From NCBI RefSeq assembly GCF_004745825.1, contig NZ_SRLA01000002.1:620001-684000 (forward strand): a stretch of DNA of 64,000 nt, read 5' to 3'. Of the stretch, positions 9,638 to 19,086 are shown piece by piece. This stretch comes from Hymenobacter fodinae (GTDB lineage: Bacteria > Bacteroidota > Bacteroidia > Cytophagales > Hymenobacteraceae). The notes under the pieces are model-generated. The model ran no database searches and was not told where the DNA came from. It worked only from the letters and a program-made list of their open reading frames with translations. A program made the translations under genes and the position numbers. Each line of letters opens with the position of its first letter. Within the stretch, counting starts at the first letter, position 1.

Positions 9638-10582
9638 ATGCGTCTGCCTGTTCGTCGTTACCATCTGCCTGATGTGCGCCGCCGGCGTAGTTACCGCCGC
9701 TTTATTGTGTTTCTGAAGCGGCTTAAGTTTCATGATGGCAAAGCCTCGGTCTATGATGTGGTAGACCGGATGTTGCAGGAAATAAAGCTCGATGGCCTGA
9801 CCAAGCGGGCAAGCTATATGGCATTCAATTTCACAATTGCCATTTTCCCAACCATTATCTTCCTATTCACGCTCATCCCCTACATCCACATCCCCAACCT
9901 AAACCTCGACATCCTGCAGTTTCTGTCTGATCTGATTCCGCAGGAAATGTACGTGGCGGTTTCTGGCACCATCGAGGATATTGTGAACATACCGCACGGT
10001 GGGCTGCTCTCGTTTGGTTTTGCTACGGCGTTAGTCCTGAGCTCAAATGGCATCATGGCCCTGCTAGATGCTTTCGAGAAGAAATACCCTTCTTTCAAGA
10101 AGCGCACTTACCTCCGTAAACGCGTCATTGCCACTCTGCTTACCATCGTCTTATCGTCGGTGCTGTTGTTTTCAGTGGCAGGAATATTTTTTGGTACCTA
10201 CATCATTGATGCATTGGTGTACCATGAAATCGTGCCCGAGTCTATGACCGAGCAATTGATTGCGCTGCTGCGCTACGGATCCGTGGTAGGGCTCTTCTTG
10301 CTGACTACCTGCTTGGTATATTACTACGTACCCCCAGTGCACGATAAATGGCCCTTCGTTTCGACGGGAGCAGTGGTAGCTACTTTGCTTATCTTTCTGG
10401 TGTCGTTTCTATTTATCCTCTACGTCAAGATTTTCGACAGCTATAACCACTTCTATGGCTCCATCGGAACGCTAGTAGGCTTCATGGTGTGGCTTGATTT
10501 TGTGTGCATGACCCTGATTCTGGGGTTTGAAATTAACGTAAGCATTGATGCAGTCACTGGTCGGTTGAAGCTAGCTAAGTAG
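9638..10582 (+). CDS. YihY/virulence factor BrkB family membrane protein
   Basis: 314 residues with about six membrane helices. Family landmarks are LTKRASYMAFNFTIAIFPTIIFLF near residues 50-75, a second hydrophobic pair around 125-145 and 180-200, YYYVPP, and a final FYGSIGTLVGFMVWLDF helix. The protein sits in the inner membrane. Although old annotations called this family ribonuclease BN, that link was disproved and the function is unknown. The basic N-terminus (LPVRRYHLPDVRRRRSYRRF) is cytoplasmic by charge. Confidence 0.9.
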   Translation: MRLPVRRYHLPDVRRRRSYRRFIVFLKRLKFHDGKASVYDVVDRMLQEIKLDGLTKRASYMAFNFTIAIFPTIIFLFTLIPYIHIPNLNLDILQFLSDLIPQEMYVAVSGTIEDIVNIPHGGLLSFGFATALVLSSNGIMALLDAFEKKYPSFKKRTYLRKRVIATLLTIVLSSVLLFSVAGIFFGTYIIDALVYHEIVPESMTEQLIALLRYGSVVGLFLLTTCLVYYYVPPVHDKWPFVSTGAVVATLLIFLVSFLFILYVKIFDSYNHFYGSIGTLVGFMVWLDFVCMTLILGFEINVSIDAVTGRLKLAK

Positions 10583-10654
10583 CTGACTGTGAGAAACTGC
10601 CTGAAAAACCACTAAAAGCTTTGGTATATTTTATGAAAATAGTGGCCTAGAGGC

Positions 10655-10685
10655 TTGCGCCGAGGGAATTGGCCTGCTACTTTTG
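10655..10685 (+). promoter_or_regulatory. Promoter of tRNA-Ser(CGA)
   Basis: TTG at 10655-10657 and TACTTTTG at 10678-10685 match the Bacteroidota -33 (TTG) and -7 (TAnnTTTG) elements. They are separated by 20 bases. The tRNA starts 27 bases after the -7 box. Confidence 0.75.
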
Positions 10686-10712
10686 CCATCCCAAACCACT
10701 CGGTTGGGTCAC

Positions 10713-10799
10713 AGAGAGGTGGCAGAGTGGTCGAATGCGACGGATTCGAAATCCGTTATACCGGCAACGGTATCGGGGGTTCGAATCCCCCCCTCTCTG
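10713..10799 (+). tRNA. tRNA-Ser(CGA)
   Basis: Class II tRNA of 87 bases. The acceptor arms AGAGAGG and CCTCTCT pair fully; the anticodon loop carries CGA (ACGGATT CGA AATCCGT); a long variable arm follows (TACCGGCAACGGTA); the T arm is GGGGGTTCGAATCCCCC. The discriminator is G at 10799. No full CCA end is encoded. Confidence 0.95.
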
Positions 10800-10828
10800 C
10801 AGAAGACTTTTTCTTACCCAGAAAAGTC

Positions 10829-10859
10829 TTGCCAGTTCGAACCGCGAACTGTATACTTG
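10829..10859 (+). promoter_or_regulatory. Promoter of tRNA-Ser(TGA)
   Basis: TTG at 10829-10831 and TATACTTG at 10852-10859 (one mismatch to TAnnTTTG), again with a 20-base gap, as in the promoter of the neighbouring tRNA. This suggests each serine tRNA is transcribed on its own. Confidence 0.6.
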
Positions 10860-10874
10860 GGTAGAAATCTTACT

Positions 10875-10959
10875 AGAGGAGTGGCAGAGTGGTCGATTGC
10901 GGCGGTCTTGAAAACCGTTGAAGGTTAAACTTCCGGGGGTTCGAATCCCTCCTCCTCTG
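10875..10959 (+). tRNA. tRNA-Ser(TGA)
   Basis: Class II tRNA of 85 bases. The acceptor arms AGAGGAG and CTCCTCT pair fully; the anticodon loop is CTTGAAA with anticodon TGA; the variable arm is long; the T arm is GGGGGTTCGAATCCCTC with one wobble pair. The discriminator is G and no CCA is encoded. Its D arm (GGCAGAGTGGTCGA) is the same as in the upstream tRNA-Ser. Confidence 0.95.
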
Positions 10960-10961
10960 CT

Positions 10962-10998
10962 AAAACGCCTGCTTCCTACTCCGGAGGCAGGCGTTTTT
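10962..10998 (+). terminator. Terminator of the tRNA-Ser(TGA) gene
   Basis: AAAACGCCTGC and GCAGGCGTTTT form an 11-bp stem around a 14-base loop, and the T run continues to 10998. It starts 3 bases after the tRNA. The stretch 10999-11190 holds nothing else that I can identify. Confidence 0.85.
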
Positions 10999-11190
10999 CG
11001 TTAGAGCACATGGCCTTGGCCTAAGCCACCGTTGACACCTTCGCGGGCTGAAGGCACGTGCGGCAGCCCTGTAGCTCACTAGGCAGAAGAGTGTAACAAA
11101 ACCAAGTTGGGCTAACGGTTAAGCTGGACAACGCGGATGCCCGTTCTCTCGTTTGCGGTGAACTGACTCTTTATCCGTCTGCCCCGCCCC

Positions 11191-12456
11191 ATGCTCCGCC
11201 TATTATTCGTGCTCCTGTTGGTGATGCCTTTCTCATCCTCGGGTTACTCCGTGCTTTCCCACCAGGCCAACATCGACTCTACGTGGGCGCGCTGCCTCAA
11301 GCCGATGCTGGAAAAGCGGTACCCCAATGCAACGGAGGAACAATTGACGGAAGCAAAGAGCTACGCCTATGGCGGCTCCATCATTCAGGATATGGGCTTT
11401 TATCCTTTCGGGTCAGAGCTGTTTACCAACCTCACGCATTATGTGCGGAGCGGAGACTTTGTTCGAAACTTGCTAGACGAGGCGCACAACCGCAACGAGT
11501 ACGCTTTCGCCCTTGGGGCCCTTTCGCACTACACTGCCGATATCGTAGGCCACCCCGAGGGTACCAACAAAGCCATGCCATCGGTGTACCCTGAGTTGCA
11601 GCAGAAATTCGGCAATAATATCACTTATGAAGAAGCCCCTATTCAGCACACTCAACTAGAGTTTGCCTTCGACGTGGTGCAGCTGGCTGCTGGGCGCTAC
11701 CACAGCGCCGACTACCAGCGAGCTATCGGTTTTCAAGTGAGCAAGCCAGTGCTGGAGCGGGCGTTTCAAAAAACGTATGGCCTAGAACTGGGCAAGGTGA
11801 TATTCAACGTCGACTTGGCCGTTGGCTCCTTTCGTTTTGCCGTGCGCTCCCTTATTCCTATTGCTAGTCGGGCAGCCTGGCAGTCACAGAAAAAAGAAAT
11901 TCGGCGGTTGAGCCCGCGGGCCCGTCGTCGGGAGTACGTGTACAAACAGAGCGAGCGGGAGTACCGCCAACAGTATGGCACCGACTATCAGGTGCCTGGC
12001 ACGGGTGCCCGTATTTTATCCTACTTCGTGCGGGTGCTACCGAAAATTGGGCCGCTTCGTCCGTTTGCTTTTAAACTTCCAACCCCCGAGGCCCAGAAGC
12101 TTTTCTTGTCCAGCTTCCGCGATGTAAGTACTGAGTACTGCCGGAGGGTGGAGCTGGAATCCAAGGATACGCTTGTGGCCTCTACGCAAGTATTGCCCAA
12201 TACTGATTTTGATACCGGCAAGCCTACTAAAGTAGGGGAGTATAAGCTAACCGATGAGGCTTACGGTGAGCTGGTGCGTAAGCTCGCTGCCAACAAGTTT
12301 GAGGGCGTGACCCCGCCATTACGGCAGAACATCGTCAACTTCTTTGGTTCCGATCCGAAGACGCCAGTAGACGAGGATGAGAAGAAGGCCAAGACTCGTG
12401 AGGAAACTTTGCAGGCACTTGCCCAACTGCGCGACTTGCAACTCAATCAGAAATAG
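11191..12456 (+). CDS. Exported zinc-dependent phospholipase C-like protein
   Basis: 421 residues with a signal peptide (MLRLLFVLLLVMPFSSSG). The mature protein starts near YSVLSHQANID and contains AYGGSIIQDMG, NLTHYVRSGDF, and FALGALSHYTADIVGHPEG. These His/Asp positions are those that bind three zinc ions in the zinc-dependent phospholipase C family (PF00882). After about residue 220 the protein is basic and less recognisable (RRLSPRARRREYVY). The substrate is unknown; enzymes of this fold hydrolyse phospholipids or nucleic acids outside the cytoplasm. A second protein of this fold is at 29824-31056. Confidence 0.8.
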   Translation: MLRLLFVLLLVMPFSSSGYSVLSHQANIDSTWARCLKPMLEKRYPNATEEQLTEAKSYAYGGSIIQDMGFYPFGSELFTNLTHYVRSGDFVRNLLDEAHNRNEYAFALGALSHYTADIVGHPEGTNKAMPSVYPELQQKFGNNITYEEAPIQHTQLEFAFDVVQLAAGRYHSADYQRAIGFQVSKPVLERAFQKTYGLELGKVIFNVDLAVGSFRFAVRSLIPIASRAAWQSQKKEIRRLSPRARRREYVYKQSEREYRQQYGTDYQVPGTGARILSYFVRVLPKIGPLRPFAFKLPTPEAQKLFLSSFRDVSTEYCRRVELESKDTLVASTQVLPNTDFDTGKPTKVGEYKLTDEAYGELVRKLAANKFEGVTPPLRQNIVNFFGSDPKTPVDEDEKKAKTREETLQALAQLRDLQLNQK

Positions 12457-12467
12457 AAAAAGAGCTT

Positions 12468-12515
12468 ACATGAGAAGCCCTCCTGCGCCATTGCGCACAG
12501 GAGGGCTTCTCATGT
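12468..12515. terminator. Hairpin terminator between convergent genes
   Basis: ACATGAGAAGCCCTCCTG pairs perfectly with its complement at 12498-12515, and the intervening CGC/GCG extends the stem around a CATT loop. It lies between the phospholipase C-like gene and the small secreted protein gene, both ending here. Confidence 0.85.
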
Positions 12516-12535
12516 AGTTGATATGCGGCGTGAGA

Positions 12536-12739
12536 TTAGTACGCCTTGTATGCTTTGTACGTCCGGTATACGGGGCGGTGCAAGCGGTTGTGTCCTTTGA
12601 TTTTGGCTCGTACGCTGGGCAGCAACCGGCCATGCTTGCCAAAGGGCAGTACCGAAGCGGAGGCGTGAGGAGTGGCGGCGAGAACAGTACCAGCTACGAG
12701 CGAGAGAACCAGGAAGAAGCGGCAGATAGAAGCAAACAT
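12536..12739 (-). CDS. Small secreted basic protein, unknown
   Basis: 67 residues from the ATG at 12739, where a signal peptide begins (MFASICRFFLVLSLVAGTVLA). A longer in-frame start at 12826 would hide it. The mature part of about 43 residues is rich in Lys, Arg, His and Tyr and ends YRTYKAYKAY. I recognise no family. The signal peptide and a stop next to a strong terminator make a real gene likely, but the opposite strand is also open here. Confidence 0.55.
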   Translation of the reverse strand: MFASICRFFLVLSLVAGTVLAATPHASASVLPFGKHGRLLPSVRAKIKGHNRLHRPVYRTYKAYKAY

Positions 12740-12966
12740 GACAATAGGTTGAGAAGATGGAGAGGGTAGAACAGCTATCTTTTCATCAAGCCATTCCGGA
12801 TTAGCTCTGACGTAAAAGGTTCCCAAACCTACTTCCTAGGCCACCTGTTGTGCTGCATTTTTCGGTGGGCCCAAGCCGCAACCCAGTTAATGGTAGATTT
12901 TCCTGAGTGAATGAATAGTAGTATAGGAATAGACAAGTAGAGAATCCGTGCAAAGCGGCTTACAGC

Positions 12967-12996
12967 AAAAAGGAGCCATGGTAGTGGCTCCTTTTT
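12967..12996. terminator. Terminator of the RND efflux operon
   Basis: AAAAAGGAGCCA and TGGCTCCTTTTT form a 12-bp stem with a 6-base loop. On the minus strand it ends in a T run 24 bases after the TolC gene stop. Confidence 0.85.
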
Positions 12997-13019
12997 CTGA
13001 TGAAAATATGCAGATGAGA

Positions 13020-14447
13020 CTATTGGGTCGCCCCGTCTAGCACTAGGCCACTGCTGAGGCGACGCAGCACAATCTCGGCCTGCTTGGCTTGGTAGCGGAT
13101 ATCCAGCAGGCGTACTTCGGCGTCGAGTTGGGTGCGCTGGGCTTCGCGCAGTGCAATGGGCGTGAGCAGACCCAGACGGTAGCGCTCCAGGGCAATAGCT
13201 ACGTTCTCACGGGCCAGTAGAATGTTGGTTTCTTCCAGTTCTAGCAACTGCAGGCGGTTTTGATACTGCGCGTAGGCTTGTTCTGCCTGCGCATCCAGTT
13301 GCAACTGAGTTTGATCGAGAGCCAAGCGGCTTTGTACTTCCGCAATACGGGCATTCTGCTCCAAACGGTTGCGGTTGAACCCGTCGAAGATGGGAATGGA
13401 AGCCGTCAGACCATACGTGGGGCCAAATACGCGGTTTGTATTAGAACCCAGTACGCTACCAGTGGCCGTATTAATTAGGAAGGCGTTGTTGATGTTGCGC
13501 GTCAGACCGTAACCGCCCGTCAGGCCGAGCTGCGGGAAACGGCTAGCCCTAATTAGGCGCCGGTCATAGGTGGCAATATCGGTGCCCAAGCGGGCTTGTT
13601 GGAGACGCGGGTTGTTTTGCTTCACGGCCGCTAGCACCTCGTCGCGGTTCAGGGTTGTGGTCACCACAATTGAGTCGGCGGGCAGAAAATCAATACCAGG
13701 CGTGCGGCCCAGCAGCGTATTCAGGTTGATCTTAGCGGTTTGCAGTGCCTCTTGCTGCTGAATGAGTAGAGAGCGGTCGGCATTGTAATCGACGCGGGCC
13801 GTAAGCACTTCCACTTTGGCCGCTACGCCCACATCTACGCGGGCCTGAGTCAGATCAATGCGAGCCTGCCCGATTTTCAGGGCTTCCTCAATAGAAGTGA
13901 TTTTACCGGCTTCGCGCACCACCACAAAATACGCATCGGTAATACTGGCAGCCGTTTCCTCTACCGTGGCGCGGGTAAGCTGACGTTGGCTTTGGTCTAA
14001 TGTTTTAAGCCGGTCATAGGCGATGAACATACCTAGGCCATCAAAAATGGTCCAGGTACCGGCCACGTTGGCGTTGAGGGCGTTGGCCCGGCCGCCGTTG
14101 ATAATTACTGGCCTAGACTGCTCGCGCTGCTGGCGGGTATTATTAATGTTAAAGGTGCGGGTAGCATTGCCATTTATTACTGGCAATTGGCCTGCATTGC
14201 CGCGCGTCACGTTGTTTTCGGCTATGCGCTCGTCTTGGCGGGAAAGGCGAATGTCGTAGTTGTTTTCCAGCCCAATGCGAATGGCTTCGGCCAGCGTAAG
14301 CCGCGGTGAGGCAGGCACCGTTTCGGGCTTCTGCGTCTGAGGCTTAGACTGGGGCTGCTGGGCCGGTTGCTGAGCGTAGGTAGCAAAGGGAGCCGCCAGA
14401 AATAGCCAAACGGGAAAAGCAGAAAAGCGACGGAGCGAAAAACGCAT
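13020..14447 (-). CDS. TolC family outer-membrane efflux protein
   Basis: 475 residues with a signal peptide ending near TYAQ and a Gln/Pro-rich start of the mature chain. Two OEP repeats follow (LTLAEAIRIGLENNYDIRLSR at about 50-70, and a second starting near residue 265). The pattern of long helices with NARIAEVQSRLALDQTQ and YRLGLLTPIALREAQRTQL is typical of TolC. It forms the outer-membrane exit duct. It is the last gene of the operon, 100 bases after the pump gene, and is followed by a terminator. Confidence 0.95.
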   Translation of the reverse strand: MRFSLRRFSAFPVWLFLAAPFATYAQQPAQQPQSKPQTQKPETVPASPRLTLAEAIRIGLENNYDIRLSRQDERIAENNVTRGNAGQLPVINGNATRTFNINNTRQQREQSRPVIINGGRANALNANVAGTWTIFDGLGMFIAYDRLKTLDQSQRQLTRATVEETAASITDAYFVVVREAGKITSIEEALKIGQARIDLTQARVDVGVAAKVEVLTARVDYNADRSLLIQQQEALQTAKINLNTLLGRTPGIDFLPADSIVVTTTLNRDEVLAAVKQNNPRLQQARLGTDIATYDRRLIRASRFPQLGLTGGYGLTRNINNAFLINTATGSVLGSNTNRVFGPTYGLTASIPIFDGFNRNRLEQNARIAEVQSRLALDQTQLQLDAQAEQAYAQYQNRLQLLELEETNILLARENVAIALERYRLGLLTPIALREAQRTQLDAEVRLLDIRYQAKQAEIVLRRLSSGLVLDGATQ

Positions 14448-14547
14448 TGAAAAGCTATGCTAAATCTAAAAGACAGTTTTCCTACAGGGAAGAAAACGGG
14501 TAATAGTGAGAGAACAAACTAGGATGCTAGGCCTGGAGGAAGGTGGC

Positions 14548-17500
14548 CTAGGCCAGTACCGCTTGCTTTTCTTCTTCGGGAGCGGGGTGCTTGTGCTTCT
14601 TGGCTGTGGCGAAGTACGAGTACATTACTGGTACCACATACAGCGTGAGAGCAGTGGCGAAGAACAAGCCACCTACCACGCCAATACCCATGGCCCGGCG
14701 GCTAAGGGCCCCTGCGCCTGAGGCTACAGCAATGGGCAGAATACCTAGAATAGCGCACAAAGAGGTCATCAGAATCGGGCGGAAGCGGGCGGTAGCGCCT
14801 TCAATCAGGCCGGTCATGTAATCCTTGCCATGCTCTACCTGCTGGTTAGCAAATTCCACAATGAGAATACCATTCTTCGTTACCAGGCCTACGAGCATGA
14901 TAATGCCAATCTGCGAGAACAGGTTAAGCGTCTGGTTGAAGTACCACAGGCTGAGCAAAGCGCCCGACAAAGCCAGTGGCACCGTTACCATGATGATAAC
15001 CGGGTCGCGGAAGCTTTCGAACTGCGCCGCCAATACCAGATAAATGAGCACCAGCGCCAAGCCAAAGGCAAATACCAGCGACGAAGAGCTTTCCTGGAAG
15101 TCGCGGGAGGCACCAGACAGTTCGGTGGAGAAGGTGTCGTCGAGGTTTTTGTCGGCAATGGCCTGCATGGCGGCAATACCATCACCAAGGGTACGACCGG
15201 GGGCCAGCGAGGCGGAGAACGTAGCTGAGTTGTACCGGTTGAAGCGGTAGAGCTGGGGCGGTGTACTGCTCTCTTCCAACCGAATTACGTTATCGAGCTG
15301 GATCAGCTCACCGTTGGCATTCTTCACTGACAGCAACCGAACATCCAGGGGTTGGCTGCGGTCTTCGCGGGCCACCTGCCCGATTATCTGGTATTGCTTG
15401 CCTTCCCGGATGAAATACCCGTAGCGCTGTCCGCTCAGGCCCGATTGCAGGGTCTGACTGATGCTTTGCACCGATACGCCCAGGCTTTGCGCCTTTTCCC
15501 GGTCGATGTTGACGCGAAGCTCCGGCTTGTTGAATTTCAGGTTCACGTCTACGAACTGAAACGTGGGGTCTTGACGAGCGGCATCGAGAAACTTCGGCAC
15601 GGCCGTGCGCAGCTTATCGAAATCCTGAGTCTGAATAACGAACTGCACTGGTAGGCCACCACCGCCACCGCCAATACTCTGGTCTTGCGAAACCGAGGTA
15701 CGGGCCGCCGTCAGTTTCTTCACGCCGGCACTGAGCTTATCGGCAATTTGCTGTTGCTCCAGAGGGCGCTTGTCGGCATCCAGCAGCAGCACGCGGGCTG
15801 TACCCGAGTTAGAGCCGCCCCCAAAACCTGGCGACGTTACGGCAAATACGCTGCTCAGGCTCTGCTGCCCCGTCGAGTCCATGGCTAGCTTGGTGAGTTG
15901 GCTCATGTACGCATCCATAAACTCGAAGGAGGCACCTTCGGGACCGGTGGCGTTGATGTTCACCCGGCTCCGGTCTTCCACGGGAGCCAGCTCCGACGGA
16001 ATCGCCTTCATGAAAAACCAGATGCCTACGCCGGTGCCAGCCACTACCACCCAGGCCAGCCAGCGGTTACGCAGGAAGGTTTCGAGACTTTCCTTGTATG
16101 AGCCAATCATCTTCTCGAAGAAGGGCTCCGTTTTGCGATAAAACCAGTTGTGCTTTTCCTCACGTTTCAGCAGGAGGCTGCACATCATAGGCGTCAGGGT
16201 CAACGACACGAAAGCCGAAATCAGCACCGAGCCTGCTACCACAATCCCAAACTCCCGGAACAAACGACCCGTGATACCCGTCAGGAACACTACCGGCAGG
16301 AACACGGCTGCCAGTACAATAGTGGTACTGATAACGGCCATCAAAATCTCCTCAGAGCCCTTGATAGCGGCCGTTTTGGGGTCTTCGCCTTCTTCAATAC
16401 GGGAGTAGATATTCTCAAGCACCACAATGGCGTCGTCTACTACCAGACCAATGGCCAGCACGATGGCCAGCAGCGTGAGCACGTTGATGGAGAAGTTCAT
16501 CAGGTACATCACGAAGAAGATACCTACCAACGAAACCGGTATGGCCACCACCGGAATAATGGTAGAACGCCAGTCGCGCAGGAACAAGAAAATGATGATA
16601 ACCACCAGCACAAAGGCCTCAATGATGGTGTGCTCTACCTCATTAATGGATTTGCGGATGAAGACCGAGTTATCAAAGCCGGGCTTCAGCACCAAGTCTT
16701 TGGGGAGGTCTTTGCCATAGAGTTCAAGGCGTTTGTTAAATTCATCAGCAATATCAATTTGATTGGAGCCCGGCTGCGGAATTACCGCTAGGCCTACCAT
16801 GGGCACCCCGTTTACCTTGAAGATGGTTTGGTCGTTTTCCGGATAAAGCTCCGCGTATCCGATATCTGACAAACGCACCAGCGAAGAGGCGTCCTGGCGG
16901 ATAATGAGGTTGTTGAAGTCCTCAATAGTAGTCAGGCGGCCCATGGTCCGGAGGGTAAGCTGCGTTGCCTCGCCCTGTACGGAACCGCTGGGCAGCTCCA
17001 CGTTCTCGCGGGTTAGGGCGGCTTGCACATCTACTGGTGATACCCCCAGGGCAGACAACTTTACGGGGTCGAGCCACAAGCGCATGGAGTACTTACGCTC
17101 GCCATATACCCGAATCTCCGACACGCCCGGAATGGTCTGCAGGCGCTCTTTTAGGGTATTGTTGGCGTAGTCAGTCAGCTCCAGCAAGTTGCGCTGGCTG
17201 CTGCTGAGGTAGGTCATTACAATGGGCTGTGAGTCAGCATTGGCTTTGCTCACAACCGGCGGATCGATGTCGCGGGGAAGGCGACCCTGGGCTCCCGAAA
17301 CTTTGTCGCGCACATCGTTGGCCGCCGTTTCCAGGTCGGCGTCAAGGTCAAACTCGACAGTAATCTGGGTACGGCCGTCGCGGCTGTTAGAGGTAAGGTT
17401 CTTGATGCCTTGGATACCGTTCAGGGCTTCTTCCAGCGGCTCAGTTACCTGACCCTGCATTACATCGGCGGAGGCGCCGGTGTAGCTAGCCGATACCGTA

Positions 17501-17634
17501 ATAATGGGTGGGTCAACGCTCGGATATTCCCGGATGCTCAGGTAGCGAAACCCAATCACCCCAAAAATCACGATGACCAAGCTCATCACAATGGCGAGCA
17601 CTGGCCGGTTTATACTGGTGGAGGATAAGCTCAT
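14548..17634 (-). CDS. RND efflux pump permease (AcrB/MexB-type, HAE1)
   Basis: 1028 residues, the usual length. It starts MSLSSTSINRPVLAIVMSLVIVIFGVIGF, with the first helix and the FxxRP motif, and has two large periplasmic loops after helices 1 and 7. VVDDAIVVLENI near residue 400 is helix 4 with the proton-relay aspartates. FLPVVFLTGITGRLFREF and VGLVTKNGILIVEFANQ are also conserved. Proton-driven export of drugs or other small molecules from the periplasm is the family role. It lies 103 bases after the adaptor gene and before tolC on the same strand. Confidence 0.96.
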   Translation of the reverse strand: MSLSSTSINRPVLAIVMSLVIVIFGVIGFRYLSIREYPSVDPPIITVSASYTGASADVMQGQVTEPLEEALNGIQGIKNLTSNSRDGRTQITVEFDLDADLETAANDVRDKVSGAQGRLPRDIDPPVVSKANADSQPIVMTYLSSSQRNLLELTDYANNTLKERLQTIPGVSEIRVYGERKYSMRLWLDPVKLSALGVSPVDVQAALTRENVELPSGSVQGEATQLTLRTMGRLTTIEDFNNLIIRQDASSLVRLSDIGYAELYPENDQTIFKVNGVPMVGLAVIPQPGSNQIDIADEFNKRLELYGKDLPKDLVLKPGFDNSVFIRKSINEVEHTIIEAFVLVVIIIFLFLRDWRSTIIPVVAIPVSLVGIFFVMYLMNFSINVLTLLAIVLAIGLVVDDAIVVLENIYSRIEEGEDPKTAAIKGSEEILMAVISTTIVLAAVFLPVVFLTGITGRLFREFGIVVAGSVLISAFVSLTLTPMMCSLLLKREEKHNWFYRKTEPFFEKMIGSYKESLETFLRNRWLAWVVVAGTGVGIWFFMKAIPSELAPVEDRSRVNINATGPEGASFEFMDAYMSQLTKLAMDSTGQQSLSSVFAVTSPGFGGGSNSGTARVLLLDADKRPLEQQQIADKLSAGVKKLTAARTSVSQDQSIGGGGGGLPVQFVIQTQDFDKLRTAVPKFLDAARQDPTFQFVDVNLKFNKPELRVNIDREKAQSLGVSVQSISQTLQSGLSGQRYGYFIREGKQYQIIGQVAREDRSQPLDVRLLSVKNANGELIQLDNVIRLEESSTPPQLYRFNRYNSATFSASLAPGRTLGDGIAAMQAIADKNLDDTFSTELSGASRDFQESSSSLVFAFGLALVLIYLVLAAQFESFRDPVIIMVTVPLALSGALLSLWYFNQTLNLFSQIGIIMLVGLVTKNGILIVEFANQQVEHGKDYMTGLIEGATARFRPILMTSLCAILGILPIAVASGAGALSRRAMGIGVVGGLFFATALTLYVVPVMYSYFATAKKHKHPAPEEEKQAVLA

Positions 17635-17737
17635 ACGTCAAATACACTGAGTGTCTCGCTCTAAAAAACAGAATGGCCAACGGATAAAATACGGCTGCTG
17701 CGAGACCCCGCGCCGTCCGTTGCCCGCCATCAGGAGC

Positions 17738-18913
17738 TTACTTGGTGATTCTTACCGCGTCGCCCGGCTTCACCTGCAGAATACCAGTGCGGATGACCGT
17801 GTCGCCAACCGCTAGGCCATCCGTAATCTGAATCAGCTTTGCAGAGCGCACGCCAATCTTGACTTTCTTGGGCACCATTTTGCCCTTCTCCACCGTGTAC
17901 ACGCTGTACCCGGCGGCTTCTGGCACCACCGATTCGGTGGGAACCTGCAGCGCATCCGTCGATTCGCCCAATTGCAGGTTTACCTTCACAAAGGCACCCG
18001 GCCGCAGCTCGTTGTTAGTGTTGGCGTAGCGGGCGCGTACAGTTTGAGTCCGGCTTACCGGGTCAATCTGCGGATCGAGAGCGTACACTTTAGCTTCAAA
18101 CTTCTTGTTAGAAGCCTCGTCGGTAATCGTAATCTGGTCGTTGGCCTTTACTAAGTTGGCAAAGCGGCTGGGCACCGTAAAGTTGATTTTCACGGGCTTC
18201 ACCTTGGAGAGCGTAGTAATTTCAGCACCAGGGCTCACGTAAGTGCCCACTGTGGCAGTGGTGAGGCCTAGCACCCCATCGAAAGGTGAGCGCACGTAGG
18301 CTTTAGCCAATGAGGCCCGAAGGGTTTGCAGATCAGCCTGGGCGGTAAGCAACTGGTTGTTGGCCTGCTCATACTCCTGGGCGCTGATGTATTCCTTGTC
18401 GAGCAAAGTGCGCTGGCGGCGCTCCTGGTCGCGGTACAGCTTGATGTTATACTCCTGTTTGCGCAGGTTTGACTGAATTTCGTCGGCGTTGATGCTGAGC
18501 AGCAACTGGCCTTTGCGCACGGGCTGGCCTTCCCGAATATTGAGGTGGGTGATTTTGCCCGAAATTTCACTTTTAATTACCACCGACTCCTCCGCCAGAA
18601 TGGAACCCGTTGCGGCTACCTCGTCGGCTAGGTTGGTGGCTTGCACCACGTATACCTGCACGGGTAGCTTTTGGCCGCCACCTTTGCCTCCTGGGCCTCC
18701 GCCACCAGGGCCGCCCTTGCCACCACCAGCGGCGCCCTTACCCCCGCCTTTCTCCGCGTTTTGCGAGGGGAAGTACTTCATCTTGATAAATACCAATGCG
18801 GCCAACACGGCCAGAGTAATAATCAGCCAAAGTATTCGCCGGCCGGCACCGCCGGAGCGAGGGGTATCGGTTTCAGTAGTAGCTATTTGCTGCTCGCGTT
18901 CTTGGGTTTGCAT
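17738..18913 (-). CDS. RND efflux periplasmic adaptor (membrane fusion protein)
   Basis: 391 residues. A single inner-membrane helix at about 27-44 is followed by an unusual Gly/Lys/Pro-rich stretch at about 56-80. Then come the standard adaptor parts: lipoyl half (VVIKSEISGKITHLNIREGQPVRKGQLL), helical hairpin (about 150-210), second lipoyl half (AYVRSPFDGVLGLTTATVGTYVSPG), beta barrel and membrane-proximal domain. It links the pump to TolC. It is the first gene of the operon; the order adaptor, pump, duct is standard. It is anchored by a helix, not by a lipid. Confidence 0.95.
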   Translation of the reverse strand: MQTQEREQQIATTETDTPRSGGAGRRILWLIITLAVLAALVFIKMKYFPSQNAEKGGGKGAAGGGKGGPGGGGPGGKGGGQKLPVQVYVVQATNLADEVAATGSILAEESVVIKSEISGKITHLNIREGQPVRKGQLLLSINADEIQSNLRKQEYNIKLYRDQERRQRTLLDKEYISAQEYEQANNQLLTAQADLQTLRASLAKAYVRSPFDGVLGLTTATVGTYVSPGAEITTLSKVKPVKINFTVPSRFANLVKANDQITITDEASNKKFEAKVYALDPQIDPVSRTQTVRARYANTNNELRPGAFVKVNLQLGESTDALQVPTESVVPEAAGYSVYTVEKGKMVPKKVKIGVRSAKLIQITDGLAVGDTVIRTGILQVKPGDAVRITK

Positions 18914-19086
18914 GTAATAGGGGGTGGATCCCAGCTTGATAGAGAAGTCTGTGGTCAGACGGGCAAAAGTGACAACGCTAACCGCAGGATTTGGGTTTGC
19001 TTTTAGCGGGGGTGGTGCAGTGGCAACCGGGGTAAGACGTACGAAACGCTCAATGGTTTACGCTGGCAACGGGGGTAAGACACAAA

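Noticed and set aside
11060..11140. GTAGCTCA-like word that could suggest a tRNA fragment
   Set aside because: No acceptor, anticodon or T arm pairing can be made.
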